Position numbers and translations under genes: made by a program. Source: Nocardioides sp. Root1257 (lineage in GTDB: Bacteria > Actinomycetota > Actinomycetes > Propionibacteriales > Nocardioidaceae). Taken from it: DNA of 64,000 nucleotides. This document shows, piece by piece, positions 24,390 to 32,828 of this stretch. Position 1 is the first letter of the stretch, and the number at the start of each line of letters is the position of its first letter. Location: assembly GCF_001425175.1 (NCBI RefSeq), contig NZ_LMDV01000012.1, positions 124,001 through 188,000 of the forward strand, read 5' to 3'. The notes beneath the pieces are model-generated. The model saw only the letters and a list, made by a program, of their open reading frames with translations, was not told the origin of the DNA and did no database searches.

Positions 24390-25295
24390 TCACCACTGCC
24401 CGGGCAGCTCGCCGCCGTACCAGTGCTCGACGAGCGACCGGCTGATCGAGACCCCCCGCGGCAGCAGCAGGGTGCCCGCCTCGGCGAGCGACTTCATCTC
24501 CGCGCGGGTGAACCAGCGCGCGTCCTCGAGCTCGTGGTGGTCGACCGCGATATCGGTCGACACGGCCCGGCCGATGAAGCCGAGCATCAGGCTGGCCGGG
24601 AGCGGCCACGGCTGGTTGCCGAAGTACTCGACCACACCCACCTCGATACCCGACTCCTCACGCACCTCGCGGCGTACGGCGTCCTCGAGCGTCTCCCCCG
24701 GCTCGCAGAAGCCCGCCAGCGTGGAGTAGCGACCCTCCGGCCAGGTCGCGCCGCGACCGAGCAGGCAGCGCTCGTCCTCGGAGCCGGGCTCGCCGGAGGT
24801 GACGACCATGATCACGGCCGGGTCGGTACGCGGGAACTGGGTGTGCCCGTTGGCGCAGACCAGCTCGTGCGCCGACGAGCGCGGCTGCAGCGGCTCACCG
24901 CAGCGCGGGCAGAAGCGGGTGACCCACAGCCACTCGGCGAGGCCGAGCGCGTGGAAGACCAGCGGCGCCCCGGCGAGCGTGTCGTCGGCCAGGAAGGGCA
25001 GCAGGCCCCTGAGCGGCGCCCAGCCCCCGTCGGTCCGCGAGACCTCGGCGTCGACGATCACCGCGAACCAGGTGCGGTCGTCGTGCTCGCCGAGCAGGAC
25101 CCGTAGGCCCTCGGGCGCGTCGGCCGGCGCGACCCAGTCCAGGCTGCCGTCGCGTGGCTTGATGCGGGTGCCGGAGACGACCAGGACCCGGCTCTCCGGG
25201 TCGGCCCACTTCTCCTCGAGCCAGGCGTCGTCGGCGCGGTGCACCCCGGACCGGTCGTGAGCGTTCGCGGAGAGGCGTTCGTGCTGATACGTCAC
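24390..25295 (-). CDS. nudC: NAD(+) diphosphatase NudC
   Basis: 301 residues. The Nudix box GFCEPGETLEDAVRREVREE is followed by NQPWPLPASLM, the array specific for NAD(H) pyrophosphatases, which cleave NAD(H) to NMN(H) and AMP and can decap NAD-capped RNA. A zinc-ribbon-like segment starts with FCPRCGEP, but the second pair reads LVCANGH, with only one Cys plus His, so zinc binding may be altered. The N-terminal domain is normal in length. Confidence 0.94.
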   Translation of the reverse strand: MTYQHERLSANAHDRSGVHRADDAWLEEKWADPESRVLVVSGTRIKPRDGSLDWVAPADAPEGLRVLLGEHDDRTWFAVIVDAEVSRTDGGWAPLRGLLPFLADDTLAGAPLVFHALGLAEWLWVTRFCPRCGEPLQPRSSAHELVCANGHTQFPRTDPAVIMVVTSGEPGSEDERCLLGRGATWPEGRYSTLAGFCEPGETLEDAVRREVREESGIEVGVVEYFGNQPWPLPASLMLGFIGRAVSTDIAVDHHELEDARWFTRAEMKSLAEAGTLLLPRGVSISRSLVEHWYGGELPGQW

Positions 25296-25325
25296 TCACG
25301 CGAGGCTAGTCCTAGGGTCTTCGCC

Positions 25326-26042
25326 GTGAGCACCCACATCGCCGCCCAGCCCGGAGACATCGCGCCCCTCGTCCTGATGCCGGGCGACCCGCTGCGCGCC
25401 AGGTGGATCGCGGAGACGTTCCTCGACGACGCCCGCTGCTACTCCGAGGTGCGCGGGATGTACGGCTTCACCGGCACCTGGCGCGGTCGGCGGGTCTCCG
25501 TGCAGGGCTCCGGCATGGGGCAGCCGTCGCTGGCGATCTACGTCAACGAGCTCTTCCGGGAGTACGACGTGCAGTCGGTCATCCGGGTCGGCTCCTGCGG
25601 CGCGATGACCGAGCGGCCCGCCGTACGCGACCTCGTCATCGCCTCGGGCGCCTGCACCGACTCCTCGATGAACCGGATCGCGTTCGAGGGCCTCGACTAC
25701 GCCCCGGTCGCCGACTTCGGACTGCTGCGCGCCGCCCACGACGCCGCGACGGCGCGCGACCTCGACGAGGCCGTGCACGTCGGCCTGATCTACAGCAGCG
25801 ACTCCTTCTACCCGGCGCGGCCCGAGCTGTCGGCGCGGATGGTGGACTACGGCGTCCTCGCGGTCGAGATGGAGGCCAGCGCGCTCTACACCCTGGCCGC
25901 CAAGCACGGCCGCCGCGCGCTGGCGATCTGCACGGTCTCCGACCACCTCGTCACCGGCGAGGAGACGACCTCGCAGGAGCGCGAGCAGACGTTCGGCGCG
26001 ATGGTCGAGATCGCGCTCGAGGCGGGTCTCGCTCAGAGCTGA
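25326..26042 (+). CDS. deoD: Purine nucleoside phosphorylase, DeoD type
   Basis: 238 residues from GTG 25326. Conserved motifs: PGDPLRARWIAE, phosphate-binding RVGSCGAM, the nucleoside-binding VEMEASALYTLAAKHGRRAL and VSDHL with the catalytic Asp. DeoD enzymes phosphorolyse purine (deoxy)nucleosides to base plus (deoxy)ribose-1-phosphate as hexamers. Together with the nearby nucleotide hydrolase it serves purine salvage. The last 10 bp overlap the convergent membrane-protein gene. Confidence 0.94.
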   Translation: MSTHIAAQPGDIAPLVLMPGDPLRARWIAETFLDDARCYSEVRGMYGFTGTWRGRRVSVQGSGMGQPSLAIYVNELFREYDVQSVIRVGSCGAMTERPAVRDLVIASGACTDSSMNRIAFEGLDYAPVADFGLLRAAHDAATARDLDEAVHVGLIYSSDSFYPARPELSARMVDYGVLAVEMEASALYTLAAKHGRRALAICTVSDHLVTGEETTSQEREQTFGAMVEIALEAGLAQS

Positions 26043-26659
26043 GCCCGCAGCCGGTCGAAGATCTCCTCGGTCAGCCACGCGGCGAAGGCGTCCGTGTCGA
26101 CCGCCAGGTTGGGCGGCAGGTTGATCGTGGTGCCGACCCGGCGACGCCCGCCGCGGCCGAGGATCCGCACAGGCCACGACAGTGAGGCGAACCAGCGGTC
26201 GTAGAACGCGTCGGTGACGACGAGCGCGATCCACCGGTTGTGGTTGGCGGAGTAGGCGACCGCGCCGGCGAGCTCGTCCCACGGCACGCTGAGCACACCG
26301 TGACGCACCGTGACGCCCGCGGCGTCGACGACGACCACCGGCGAGGCCCACGAGCCGAGCCGCAAGCCCTGCCGGAGGGTCGACACCGTCATCGGCACCG
26401 CCAGGAGCAGGAGCCCGGCGCCGACGAGGACGCCGCCGACCCCGCGGACGAGGACCAGCAGTCCCAGGGCGATCAGGGTCAGGTAGCCGGCGACGAACAC
26501 GTACGCCCAAGTCCGCCAGCGCCGGACGTCGAGGCACATCCGCCCCGTGCTGCGGAGCTCGACCGACCACGCCACGCCCTGCGGGTCGGTCGTCACCATG
26601 CCGAGGGTGTGCCCGGACACGTCGTCCGGCGAAACATCCACCGCCGCACGGGTGTTCAC
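26033..26659 (-). CDS. Membrane protein with PH-like domain, unknown
   Basis: Up to 208 residues; ATG 26599 (MVTTDPQGVAW) is a plausible alternative start. Two adjacent hydrophobic segments (YVFVAGYLTLIALGLLVLV and GVLVGAGLLLLAVPMTV) lie at ~52-92. The C-terminal ~110 residues have a beta-rich character (SPVVVVDAAGVTVRHGVLSV, PWDELAGAVAYS) like bacterial PH-like domains of membrane proteins. No enzyme motif. Confidence 0.7.
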   Translation of the reverse strand: MNTRAAVDVSPDDVSGHTLGMVTTDPQGVAWSVELRSTGRMCLDVRRWRTWAYVFVAGYLTLIALGLLVLVRGVGGVLVGAGLLLLAVPMTVSTLRQGLRLGSWASPVVVVDAAGVTVRHGVLSVPWDELAGAVAYSANHNRWIALVVTDAFYDRWFASLSWPVRILGRGGRRRVGTTINLPPNLAVDTDAFAAWLTEEIFDRLRAQL

Positions 26660-26664
26660 CCGTC

Positions 26665-27741
26665 GTGGAGACGTACGACGCGGTGGTCATCGGAGCGGGG
26701 CAGGCCGGCCTCTCGGCGTCGTACCACCTCAAGCGCCGCGGCCTCTCCCACGTCGTGCTCGACGCCGACGACTCGCCCGGCGGCGCGTGGCAGCACCGCT
26801 GGGACTCCCTGACGATGCACGACGTGCACGGGATCGCGGCGCTCCCCGATGCGGAGTCGCCGACCGATGCCGCCGGACGCGCCAACGCGGTCGTGCCGGC
26901 GTACTTCGGGGCCTACGAGCGCACCCACGACCTCCCCGTGGTGCGCCCCGTGCGGGTGGACCGCGTGACGGATGAGGACGGGCTGCTGGTGGTGCACGCG
27001 GTCGACCGCAGCTGGCGGACCCGCACGATCGTCAACGCCACCGGCACCTGGACCCAGCCGCACCTGCCGTACTACCCCGGCATCGCGGCCTTCCGCGGCG
27101 AGCAGCTGCACACGGTCTCCTACCCCGGACCGGAGCCCTTCCGGGGCAAGCGGGTCGTCGTCGTGGGCGGCGGCGCCTCGGCGGTCCAGCTGCTCGGTGA
27201 GATCGCGCCGGTCGCGGCGGACACGCTGTGGGTCACCCGGCGTGAGCCGGTGTGGCGGACCGACGAGTTCAACCCCGACCGCGGCCGCGAGGCGGTGGCG
27301 CTGGTCGAGGAGCGGGTACGCCGTGGCCTGCCGCCCGCCAGCGTGGTCAGCGTGACCGGTCTGGCTCTGCGCGAGCAAGAGCGCGAGGCCGAGCGGCTCG
27401 GTGCCTACGACCAGCACCCGATGTTCGAGCGGATCGAGCCCGACGGCGTACGCCTGCCGGACGGCGAGCTGTGGCCGGCCGACGTGATCCTCTGGGCGAC
27501 CGGATTCCGGCCGGCGATCGCCCACCTCGCTCCCCTGCACCTGCGCTCGGAGCACGGTGGCATCCAGCTCGATCGGGCCGGCACGACCGCGGTCGCGGAC
27601 CCGCGCGTGCAGCTGGTCGGCTACGGGCCCTCTGCGAGCACCATCGGCGCCAACCGCGCGGGACGATCCGCCGCGCGCGGGGTGGCGCAGTGGCTGTCGC
27701 GAGAGCGCGACGAGATCAGGTCCGCGGCACGCGCCGGATGA
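26665..27741 (+). CDS. FAD-dependent oxidoreductase / flavin monooxygenase-like
   Basis: 358 residues from GTG 26665. An N-terminal FAD-binding GxGxxG (VVIGAGQAGLSASYHLKRRG) and a second dinucleotide site for NADPH (VVVVGGGASAVQLLGEI, ~165-182) place it with flavin-containing monooxygenase-like and thioredoxin-reductase-like proteins, including TrkA-type labels. The ATGFRPAIAHL motif near the C-terminus is typical of the group. Substrate unknown. It starts 5 bp from the divergent membrane-protein frame. Confidence 0.88.
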   Translation: METYDAVVIGAGQAGLSASYHLKRRGLSHVVLDADDSPGGAWQHRWDSLTMHDVHGIAALPDAESPTDAAGRANAVVPAYFGAYERTHDLPVVRPVRVDRVTDEDGLLVVHAVDRSWRTRTIVNATGTWTQPHLPYYPGIAAFRGEQLHTVSYPGPEPFRGKRVVVVGGGASAVQLLGEIAPVAADTLWVTRREPVWRTDEFNPDRGREAVALVEERVRRGLPPASVVSVTGLALREQEREAERLGAYDQHPMFERIEPDGVRLPDGELWPADVILWATGFRPAIAHLAPLHLRSEHGGIQLDRAGTTAVADPRVQLVGYGPSASTIGANRAGRSAARGVAQWLSRERDEIRSAARAG

Positions 27742-29587
27742 CCCCCGCGGGGTTGGGCTCGCCGACCAGGTCGGCGATCGTCTCGGGGTCGGCCTCCTTG
27801 ACCACCGCAGCGGCCCGGTCGAGCGCCTCCGACAGCTGGGCCGCCAGGTCCCGGGTGGCGGTGCGGTTGAAGGGGTAGGACGGCGGGTCCTTGTCGATGC
27901 CGAGCGCCGCCCGGCCGGCGGCGTACGAGCCCAGGAACGCCGGCATGCAGGCGAGCAGCGCGCGGTAGCGGACCCACCGGTGGTTGTCCCACCCCGTCGC
28001 GTGCGGCGGGCTGTAGTGGTCGGTGTCGAACTGCTCGACCATCGCCGTCGCGGCGGCCGCTCCGCGGGCACCGAGGCCGTCGATGACCTCGCGCTCCATG
28101 TCGAGGTTGAGCCCGCCCTCGGTGTCGGTCTGGAAGACCTTCACGATCCGGTCCCGGTAGCCCGGGAACTGCAGGTGGGACGAGTCGTTCCAGTTGCGGG
28201 CGGTGCCGAACGCCAGGCCCGCGAAGCCGGTGAGAGCGCCGACCCCGGAGGTCGGCAGGTCGGAGTAGATCGCCGGGATCACGTCGTTGGTGCGGGCGTA
28301 CTCGATGTTGCGGCTCTGGTCCGGGTCCGGGGAGCGGTCGTCGGGGAACGAGCCCAGGTTGATCGCGAACGTCGGCCGGGTGGGGAGAGCGCCGTCGAAG
28401 AACTGCACGGGGAAGTTGCTGCACAGGCCGCCGTCGGAGAACCAGAGCCGGCGGAAGGTGACAGCGGAGACCGGCGTCGGGCGTTTGTCGCGGATCGCGG
28501 CCCGCACCGCCGCCATCGACATCCGCGTGTCCTCGGCGCCGAAGTCGACGTCCCACATCGGAACTGCCGAGATCAGCGCCGGGAAGCTCAGGGAGAGGCG
28601 CGTGGCCACGATCACCGGCAGTGACCGCGCGGGCGGGAGCCGCCGCAGGCCTCGCTGGCTGGCGACCAGGTCGAGCCAACCGGTCTCGGTCGTGACGGCG
28701 TCCACGTCGGCCGGCACCGGGTCGCTCCCGGCGCGCAGCGCCGCCATCACGTGCGGCGGGAAGAGCGTCTCCCACACCGACTCGTCGTAGAAGAAGGTCC
28801 GGACCTCCATCGGCAGCTCGTAGGGCCGTCCGAAGCTCAGGCAGGTGGTGATCATCCGGAGGTCGATCTCCGGGCGTGACGGCATCGGCGTGCCGAACCC
28901 GGCGACCGGTCGCGCCACCTCGCCGGACCACAGGTCGCCGAAGAGCAGGGGCCGCTGCGCGTCGGACAGCACGGCCGCGTCGTCGATCGCGTCGGACAGC
29001 CACTCCGTGAAGCCGGGCGTCCCGTGGGTGCCGAGGCCACGGCAGATGCCGAAGAGGTTGGCAGGCACGTCGACGGTGGCGATCCGGAAGAGCCGGAGGC
29101 CCACCGCGACCACCCAGCCGATCAGGGCCAGCACGACGCCCGCGACCGCCAGCAGGATCCCGGCGAGCCCGCCCTCGAGGACGCCGATCACCACGAGCAC
29201 GACGCCCGGGAGCAGGCCGACGAGGGAGGTCAACGGGAAGGTACGGAGCACGGTGGGGACGAGCGCCCTCCAGCCGGAGCGCAGGTAGGCGAAGAGCAGC
29301 CGCAGCAGTCCGGCGGTGCGGGGCTGTGCCTGGAACAGCTTGCCCAGGGCTCCGTCGCCCAGGCTCTCGGGGAGCCGGGCGACCGCGTCGAAGCCGCCAC
29401 GCTCACGACCCAGCTCCGCCGCCGCGCCGACGGCCGCGCCGATCGCACCCGCGGAGGTCCCGCCGAGCCCGCGGAACCGGTAGGTCTCCGCCAGCCGGAC
29501 CAGGGCCGCCGGATAGATCACGCCCGAGGTGATGCCGCCCTTCATGACCAGGTCGCACTGCTGCTCCGGCCGCTGTGTCGTGCTCAT
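27716..29587 (-). CDS. Patatin-like phospholipase with central membrane segments
   Basis: 623 residues from ATG 29587, which has GGAGG upstream. The patatin catalytic dyad is visible: oxyanion GGITSGVIYP, nucleophile in GTSAGAIGA (GxSxG), and the Asp in SDGGLCSNFPV. Unusually, about residues 105-165 hold two or three hydrophobic segments (SLVGLLPGVVLVVIGVLEGG, GILLAVAGVVLALIGWVVAV) inserted between nucleophile and Asp, so the enzyme is probably membrane-bound. Family members hydrolyse acyl lipids. It overlaps the convergent flavoprotein gene by 26 bp. Confidence 0.9.
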   Translation of the reverse strand: MSTTQRPEQQCDLVMKGGITSGVIYPAALVRLAETYRFRGLGGTSAGAIGAAVGAAAELGRERGGFDAVARLPESLGDGALGKLFQAQPRTAGLLRLLFAYLRSGWRALVPTVLRTFPLTSLVGLLPGVVLVVIGVLEGGLAGILLAVAGVVLALIGWVVAVGLRLFRIATVDVPANLFGICRGLGTHGTPGFTEWLSDAIDDAAVLSDAQRPLLFGDLWSGEVARPVAGFGTPMPSRPEIDLRMITTCLSFGRPYELPMEVRTFFYDESVWETLFPPHVMAALRAGSDPVPADVDAVTTETGWLDLVASQRGLRRLPPARSLPVIVATRLSLSFPALISAVPMWDVDFGAEDTRMSMAAVRAAIRDKRPTPVSAVTFRRLWFSDGGLCSNFPVQFFDGALPTRPTFAINLGSFPDDRSPDPDQSRNIEYARTNDVIPAIYSDLPTSGVGALTGFAGLAFGTARNWNDSSHLQFPGYRDRIVKVFQTDTEGGLNLDMEREVIDGLGARGAAAATAMVEQFDTDHYSPPHATGWDNHRWVRYRALLACMPAFLGSYAAGRAALGIDKDPPSYPFNRTATRDLAAQLSEALDRAAAVVKEADPETIADLVGEPNPAGVIRRVPRT

Positions 29588-29639
29588 GTCGCCTCCGAGA
29601 TAGCTGCGTTGAGCCCAGTGTGGTCCAGTCAGCCAGCGT

Positions 29640-32600
29640 TCACGATGGCCCGTTCGGGGCACCCAGGAGTCCCTCGAGCCCGGCGCGGCCCGGCAGGTCG
29701 TCGGGCTCGACCAGGCGGCCGGTGCGCACGTAGTAGAAGGCGGCGCGCACCCGCTCGGGCTCCAGCCCGTGCAGCTCGGCCCAGGCGAGCCGGTAGATCG
29801 CCAGCTGGAGCGGGTCGGCGGTGGCGGTGCGGTTGGTCTTCCAGTCGACGAGCAGGTATCCGTCCTCCCCGTCGGCGTACACGGCGTCGATCCGGCCGCG
29901 GACCACCTGGCCCGCGAGCACCAGCGCGAACGGCGCCTCGACCTGGTGCGGGGTCCGGGTCGCGAACGGGCCGGTCTCGAAGGTCGCGATCAGGTCCTTG
30001 AGGTCCGCGTCGTCGTCGATGCCGGCGTCCGCCCGGCCCGGCAGGTCGCCGTAGTCGAAGAGGTCCTGCTGCCCGAACCGCGCCTCGACCCAGGCGTGGA
30101 ACCGGGTGCCGAACCTGGCGGCCGAGGACGGCGGGCGCGGCATCGGCCTGGCCAGCTCGCGGGCGAACGTCTCGGGGTCGTCGTTGAGCCGGCCGAGCGC
30201 GGTGGCGGACAGGCTGCTCGGCAGGGGCACGGCGACGTCGGTGCTGCGGTCGCGGCGCGCCTCGACGAGGAGCCGGTCGAGCTCGGCGTCCCACTCGGCG
30301 ACCCGAGCGGCCTCGATCATGTCGAGCCCGTGGTCGGGCTGCGCGGCATCGACCGCACGGACCCGTCCGGCGGCCTCGATCCGGAGCGCGGCCTCCCGGC
30401 CCACGCCGGTCGGCGGCCAGGGCCGGGACGGGTCGACGGCGGCGTAGGGGTTGGGGTCGCCCTTCTGGGGCTTGTCGCGCCAGGCCTCGGTCGGCTCACC
30501 CCAGGCGAGCAGCTGGTCGCGCACGGTCTCCTGGTAGGACGACGGGCCGAACGGCGTGGCCCGCGGGCTCCAGAGGTACGACGTGACGGACAGGTGGTGG
30601 GCGGCGCGCGTGAACGCGACGTAGCCGAGCCGCAGCTCCTCCTCGGCGTCGTGGGCGCGGGTGTCCTGGCGGTAGGTGTCGAGGGCGGCCTTGTCCCAGC
30701 CCTGCAGCTGCGGCAGGTCGGGGGCGTCGCCACGCAGGGGTGCCGGGAGGATCGAGGGCGACGAGGTCCACAGCGTCCGGGAGCGGTTGGACGGGAAGCG
30801 GGTCTCGCAGACGCCGACCAGGAAGACCGAGTCCCACTCGAGCCCCTTGGACCGGTGCACGGTCAGCAGCTTGACCGAGTCGGCCTCGGTCGGGGTGGCG
30901 ACGTCGAGGCCGTTGCCCTGGTCGTCCTCGGCGGTCAGGTAGGCGAGCAGCGCGGGCAGCGTGACGTCGCCGTCGACGGCCTGGAAGTCGGCGACCGCCT
31001 TGACGAAGAGGTCGAGGTTGTCGCGGCGCGCGCCGGCCGCCGGACTCACCGCGGACGCGAGCTCGACGTCGGTGCCGCTGGTGTCGATGATCCGCCGGAC
31101 GATGTCGAGCAGCGGCTCCCCGACGTAGGTGCGCAACATCCGCAGCTCGGCCGACAGCAGCGCGAACCGCTCCAGGGCCTCGGCGGCGTACGGCGCGTCC
31201 CCGGGGTCGGCGAGCGCGTCGTCGAGCGACGGGATCTCGGCGGGGTCGATGCCGTCGGCGATCTCGAGGAGGTGGTCGGTGATGGACGCGGGCTCCGCAC
31301 CGCGGCCCTGACGCCCGGCGACCTCGAGGGCCCGCCGGCTGAGCAGGCGCAGGTCGCGCGGCCCGATCGCCCAGCGCGGCCCGGTCAGCAGGGTCAGCAG
31401 CGACGCGTTGGCCGTGACGTCGTGCAGCAGGTGGAGCGTCGCCACGATCTCGGCGACCTCGGGCAGCCGGAGCAGCCCGGAGAGCCCGACGATCTCCACC
31501 GGGATGCCGGCGGAGGTCAGGGCGTCGAAGACGTCCTCGGCGTGGGCGTTGTCGCGGGTGAGGACGCCGATCGCGGCCCATGACTCGTCATGAGCCGCCT
31601 GCACGGCTGCGACCAGGTGCTCGAGCTCGTCGGCGTGCGTCTCGAAGACGCCGAGCGTCACGGAGCCGACCTCCGCTCCGGGCTTGGCGACGAGAGGCTC
31701 GACCTGCCCGTACTTCTCGTAGAGCGGCGTCGCGAGCCGGTTGGCGACCTCGAGGATGCGCGCGTCGGAGCGGCGGTTGACGGTGAGCGGGTACGTCGGG
31801 ACCGGGCCGCTCACCGCCGGGAAGGTGCCGGCGAAGTCGAGGATGTTGGAGACCGACGCGCCCCGCCAGCCGTAGATCGCCTGGTTGGGGTCGCCGACCG
31901 CGGTCACCGCGTGGCCCTCGCCGAAGAGCCGGGACAGCATCGTCGCCTGCGCGACCGAGGTGTCCTGGTACTCGTCGAGCAGCACGACCTTGAAGCGCGA
32001 CCGCTCCAGCGCGCCGACGTCGGGCTGCTCGCTGGCGAGCCGGGCGCCCAGCTCGATCTGGTCGGAGAAGTCCATCAGCCCGAGGTCGCGCTTGAGCCGC
32101 CGGTAGGCCTCGACCAGGCCGAGCAGCTCGGTGCGCCGGTCGATCGCGGAGATCGCCTTCTCGACGGGCTCGCGGTAGGTGGTGCGCGCCTTGCCGGCGA
32201 CCTCCTCGGCGAGCGCGCGCTCGAACCCAGCACGTGCGTCGGTGTCGAGCGCCCGGACGTTGTCAGGGGTGACGAGGTGCTCGCTCATCGCGCTGTCCAG
32301 GGCCAGCAGGTTCTGGATCGCCGTCGCCGGGTGGTCGGTCAGGTGGCGGACCTCGCCGGTGAAGCGGTCGACCGCTCGCGCCCCGAGCTGGTAGCGCGCG
32401 GCGTCGGTGATGACCCGGGTGTCGGGCTCGTGCCCGATCCGGAGGCCGTGGTCGGTGAGCAGGCCGGCGGCGTACGCGTTGTAGGTGAGCACCGTCGGCT
32501 CGAGGACGTCACCATCGTCGGTCTCCTCCAGCGCACCTGCCGTCGTCAGGGCGGTGCGGATCCGCTGCCGCAGCTCGCTGGCCGCCTTGGTGGTGAACGT

Positions 32601-32828
32601 CAGGCCGAGCACCTCGTCGGGGCGCACCTGGCCGGTGACGACGAGGTAGACGACCCGGGCCGCCATCAGCGTCGTCTTGCCCGAGCCGGCGCCGGCGATC
32701 ACGACGGCAGGGCTGAGCGGCGCCGAGATGGCCGCCCACTGCTGGTCGCTGGGCGCGTAGTCGGTCCTCATCACCCGGGCGAGGTCCTCGGGTGACGCGA
32801 TCTCGGTGATGCTCCGGGTGGCGGTCAC
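29640..32828 (-). CDS. adnB: AdnB-like helicase-nuclease subunit
   Basis: 1062 residues from GTG 32828, which overlaps the upstream subunit's stop by 4 bp; the longer open frame is antisense extension. A UvrD-like motor is complete: Walker A VIAGAGSGKTTLMAARV, LLDEYQDTSVAQATML, GDPNQAIYGWRGA, TVHRSKGLEWDSVFLVG and VAFTRAAHHLSV. A C-terminal RecB-type nuclease carries the metal site GYLLVDWKTNRT and LQLAIYRLAWAEL. AdnA-AdnB resects double-strand breaks in mycobacteria and relatives. The intact motor and nuclease and the gene order support AdnB. Confidence 0.92.
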   Translation of the reverse strand: MTATRSITEIASPEDLARVMRTDYAPSDQQWAAISAPLSPAVVIAGAGSGKTTLMAARVVYLVVTGQVRPDEVLGLTFTTKAASELRQRIRTALTTAGALEETDDGDVLEPTVLTYNAYAAGLLTDHGLRIGHEPDTRVITDAARYQLGARAVDRFTGEVRHLTDHPATAIQNLLALDSAMSEHLVTPDNVRALDTDARAGFERALAEEVAGKARTTYREPVEKAISAIDRRTELLGLVEAYRRLKRDLGLMDFSDQIELGARLASEQPDVGALERSRFKVVLLDEYQDTSVAQATMLSRLFGEGHAVTAVGDPNQAIYGWRGASVSNILDFAGTFPAVSGPVPTYPLTVNRRSDARILEVANRLATPLYEKYGQVEPLVAKPGAEVGSVTLGVFETHADELEHLVAAVQAAHDESWAAIGVLTRDNAHAEDVFDALTSAGIPVEIVGLSGLLRLPEVAEIVATLHLLHDVTANASLLTLLTGPRWAIGPRDLRLLSRRALEVAGRQGRGAEPASITDHLLEIADGIDPAEIPSLDDALADPGDAPYAAEALERFALLSAELRMLRTYVGEPLLDIVRRIIDTSGTDVELASAVSPAAGARRDNLDLFVKAVADFQAVDGDVTLPALLAYLTAEDDQGNGLDVATPTEADSVKLLTVHRSKGLEWDSVFLVGVCETRFPSNRSRTLWTSSPSILPAPLRGDAPDLPQLQGWDKAALDTYRQDTRAHDAEEELRLGYVAFTRAAHHLSVTSYLWSPRATPFGPSSYQETVRDQLLAWGEPTEAWRDKPQKGDPNPYAAVDPSRPWPPTGVGREAALRIEAAGRVRAVDAAQPDHGLDMIEAARVAEWDAELDRLLVEARRDRSTDVAVPLPSSLSATALGRLNDDPETFARELARPMPRPPSSAARFGTRFHAWVEARFGQQDLFDYGDLPGRADAGIDDDADLKDLIATFETGPFATRTPHQVEAPFALVLAGQVVRGRIDAVYADGEDGYLLVDWKTNRTATADPLQLAIYRLAWAELHGLEPERVRAAFYYVRTGRLVEPDDLPGRAGLEGLLGAPNGPS

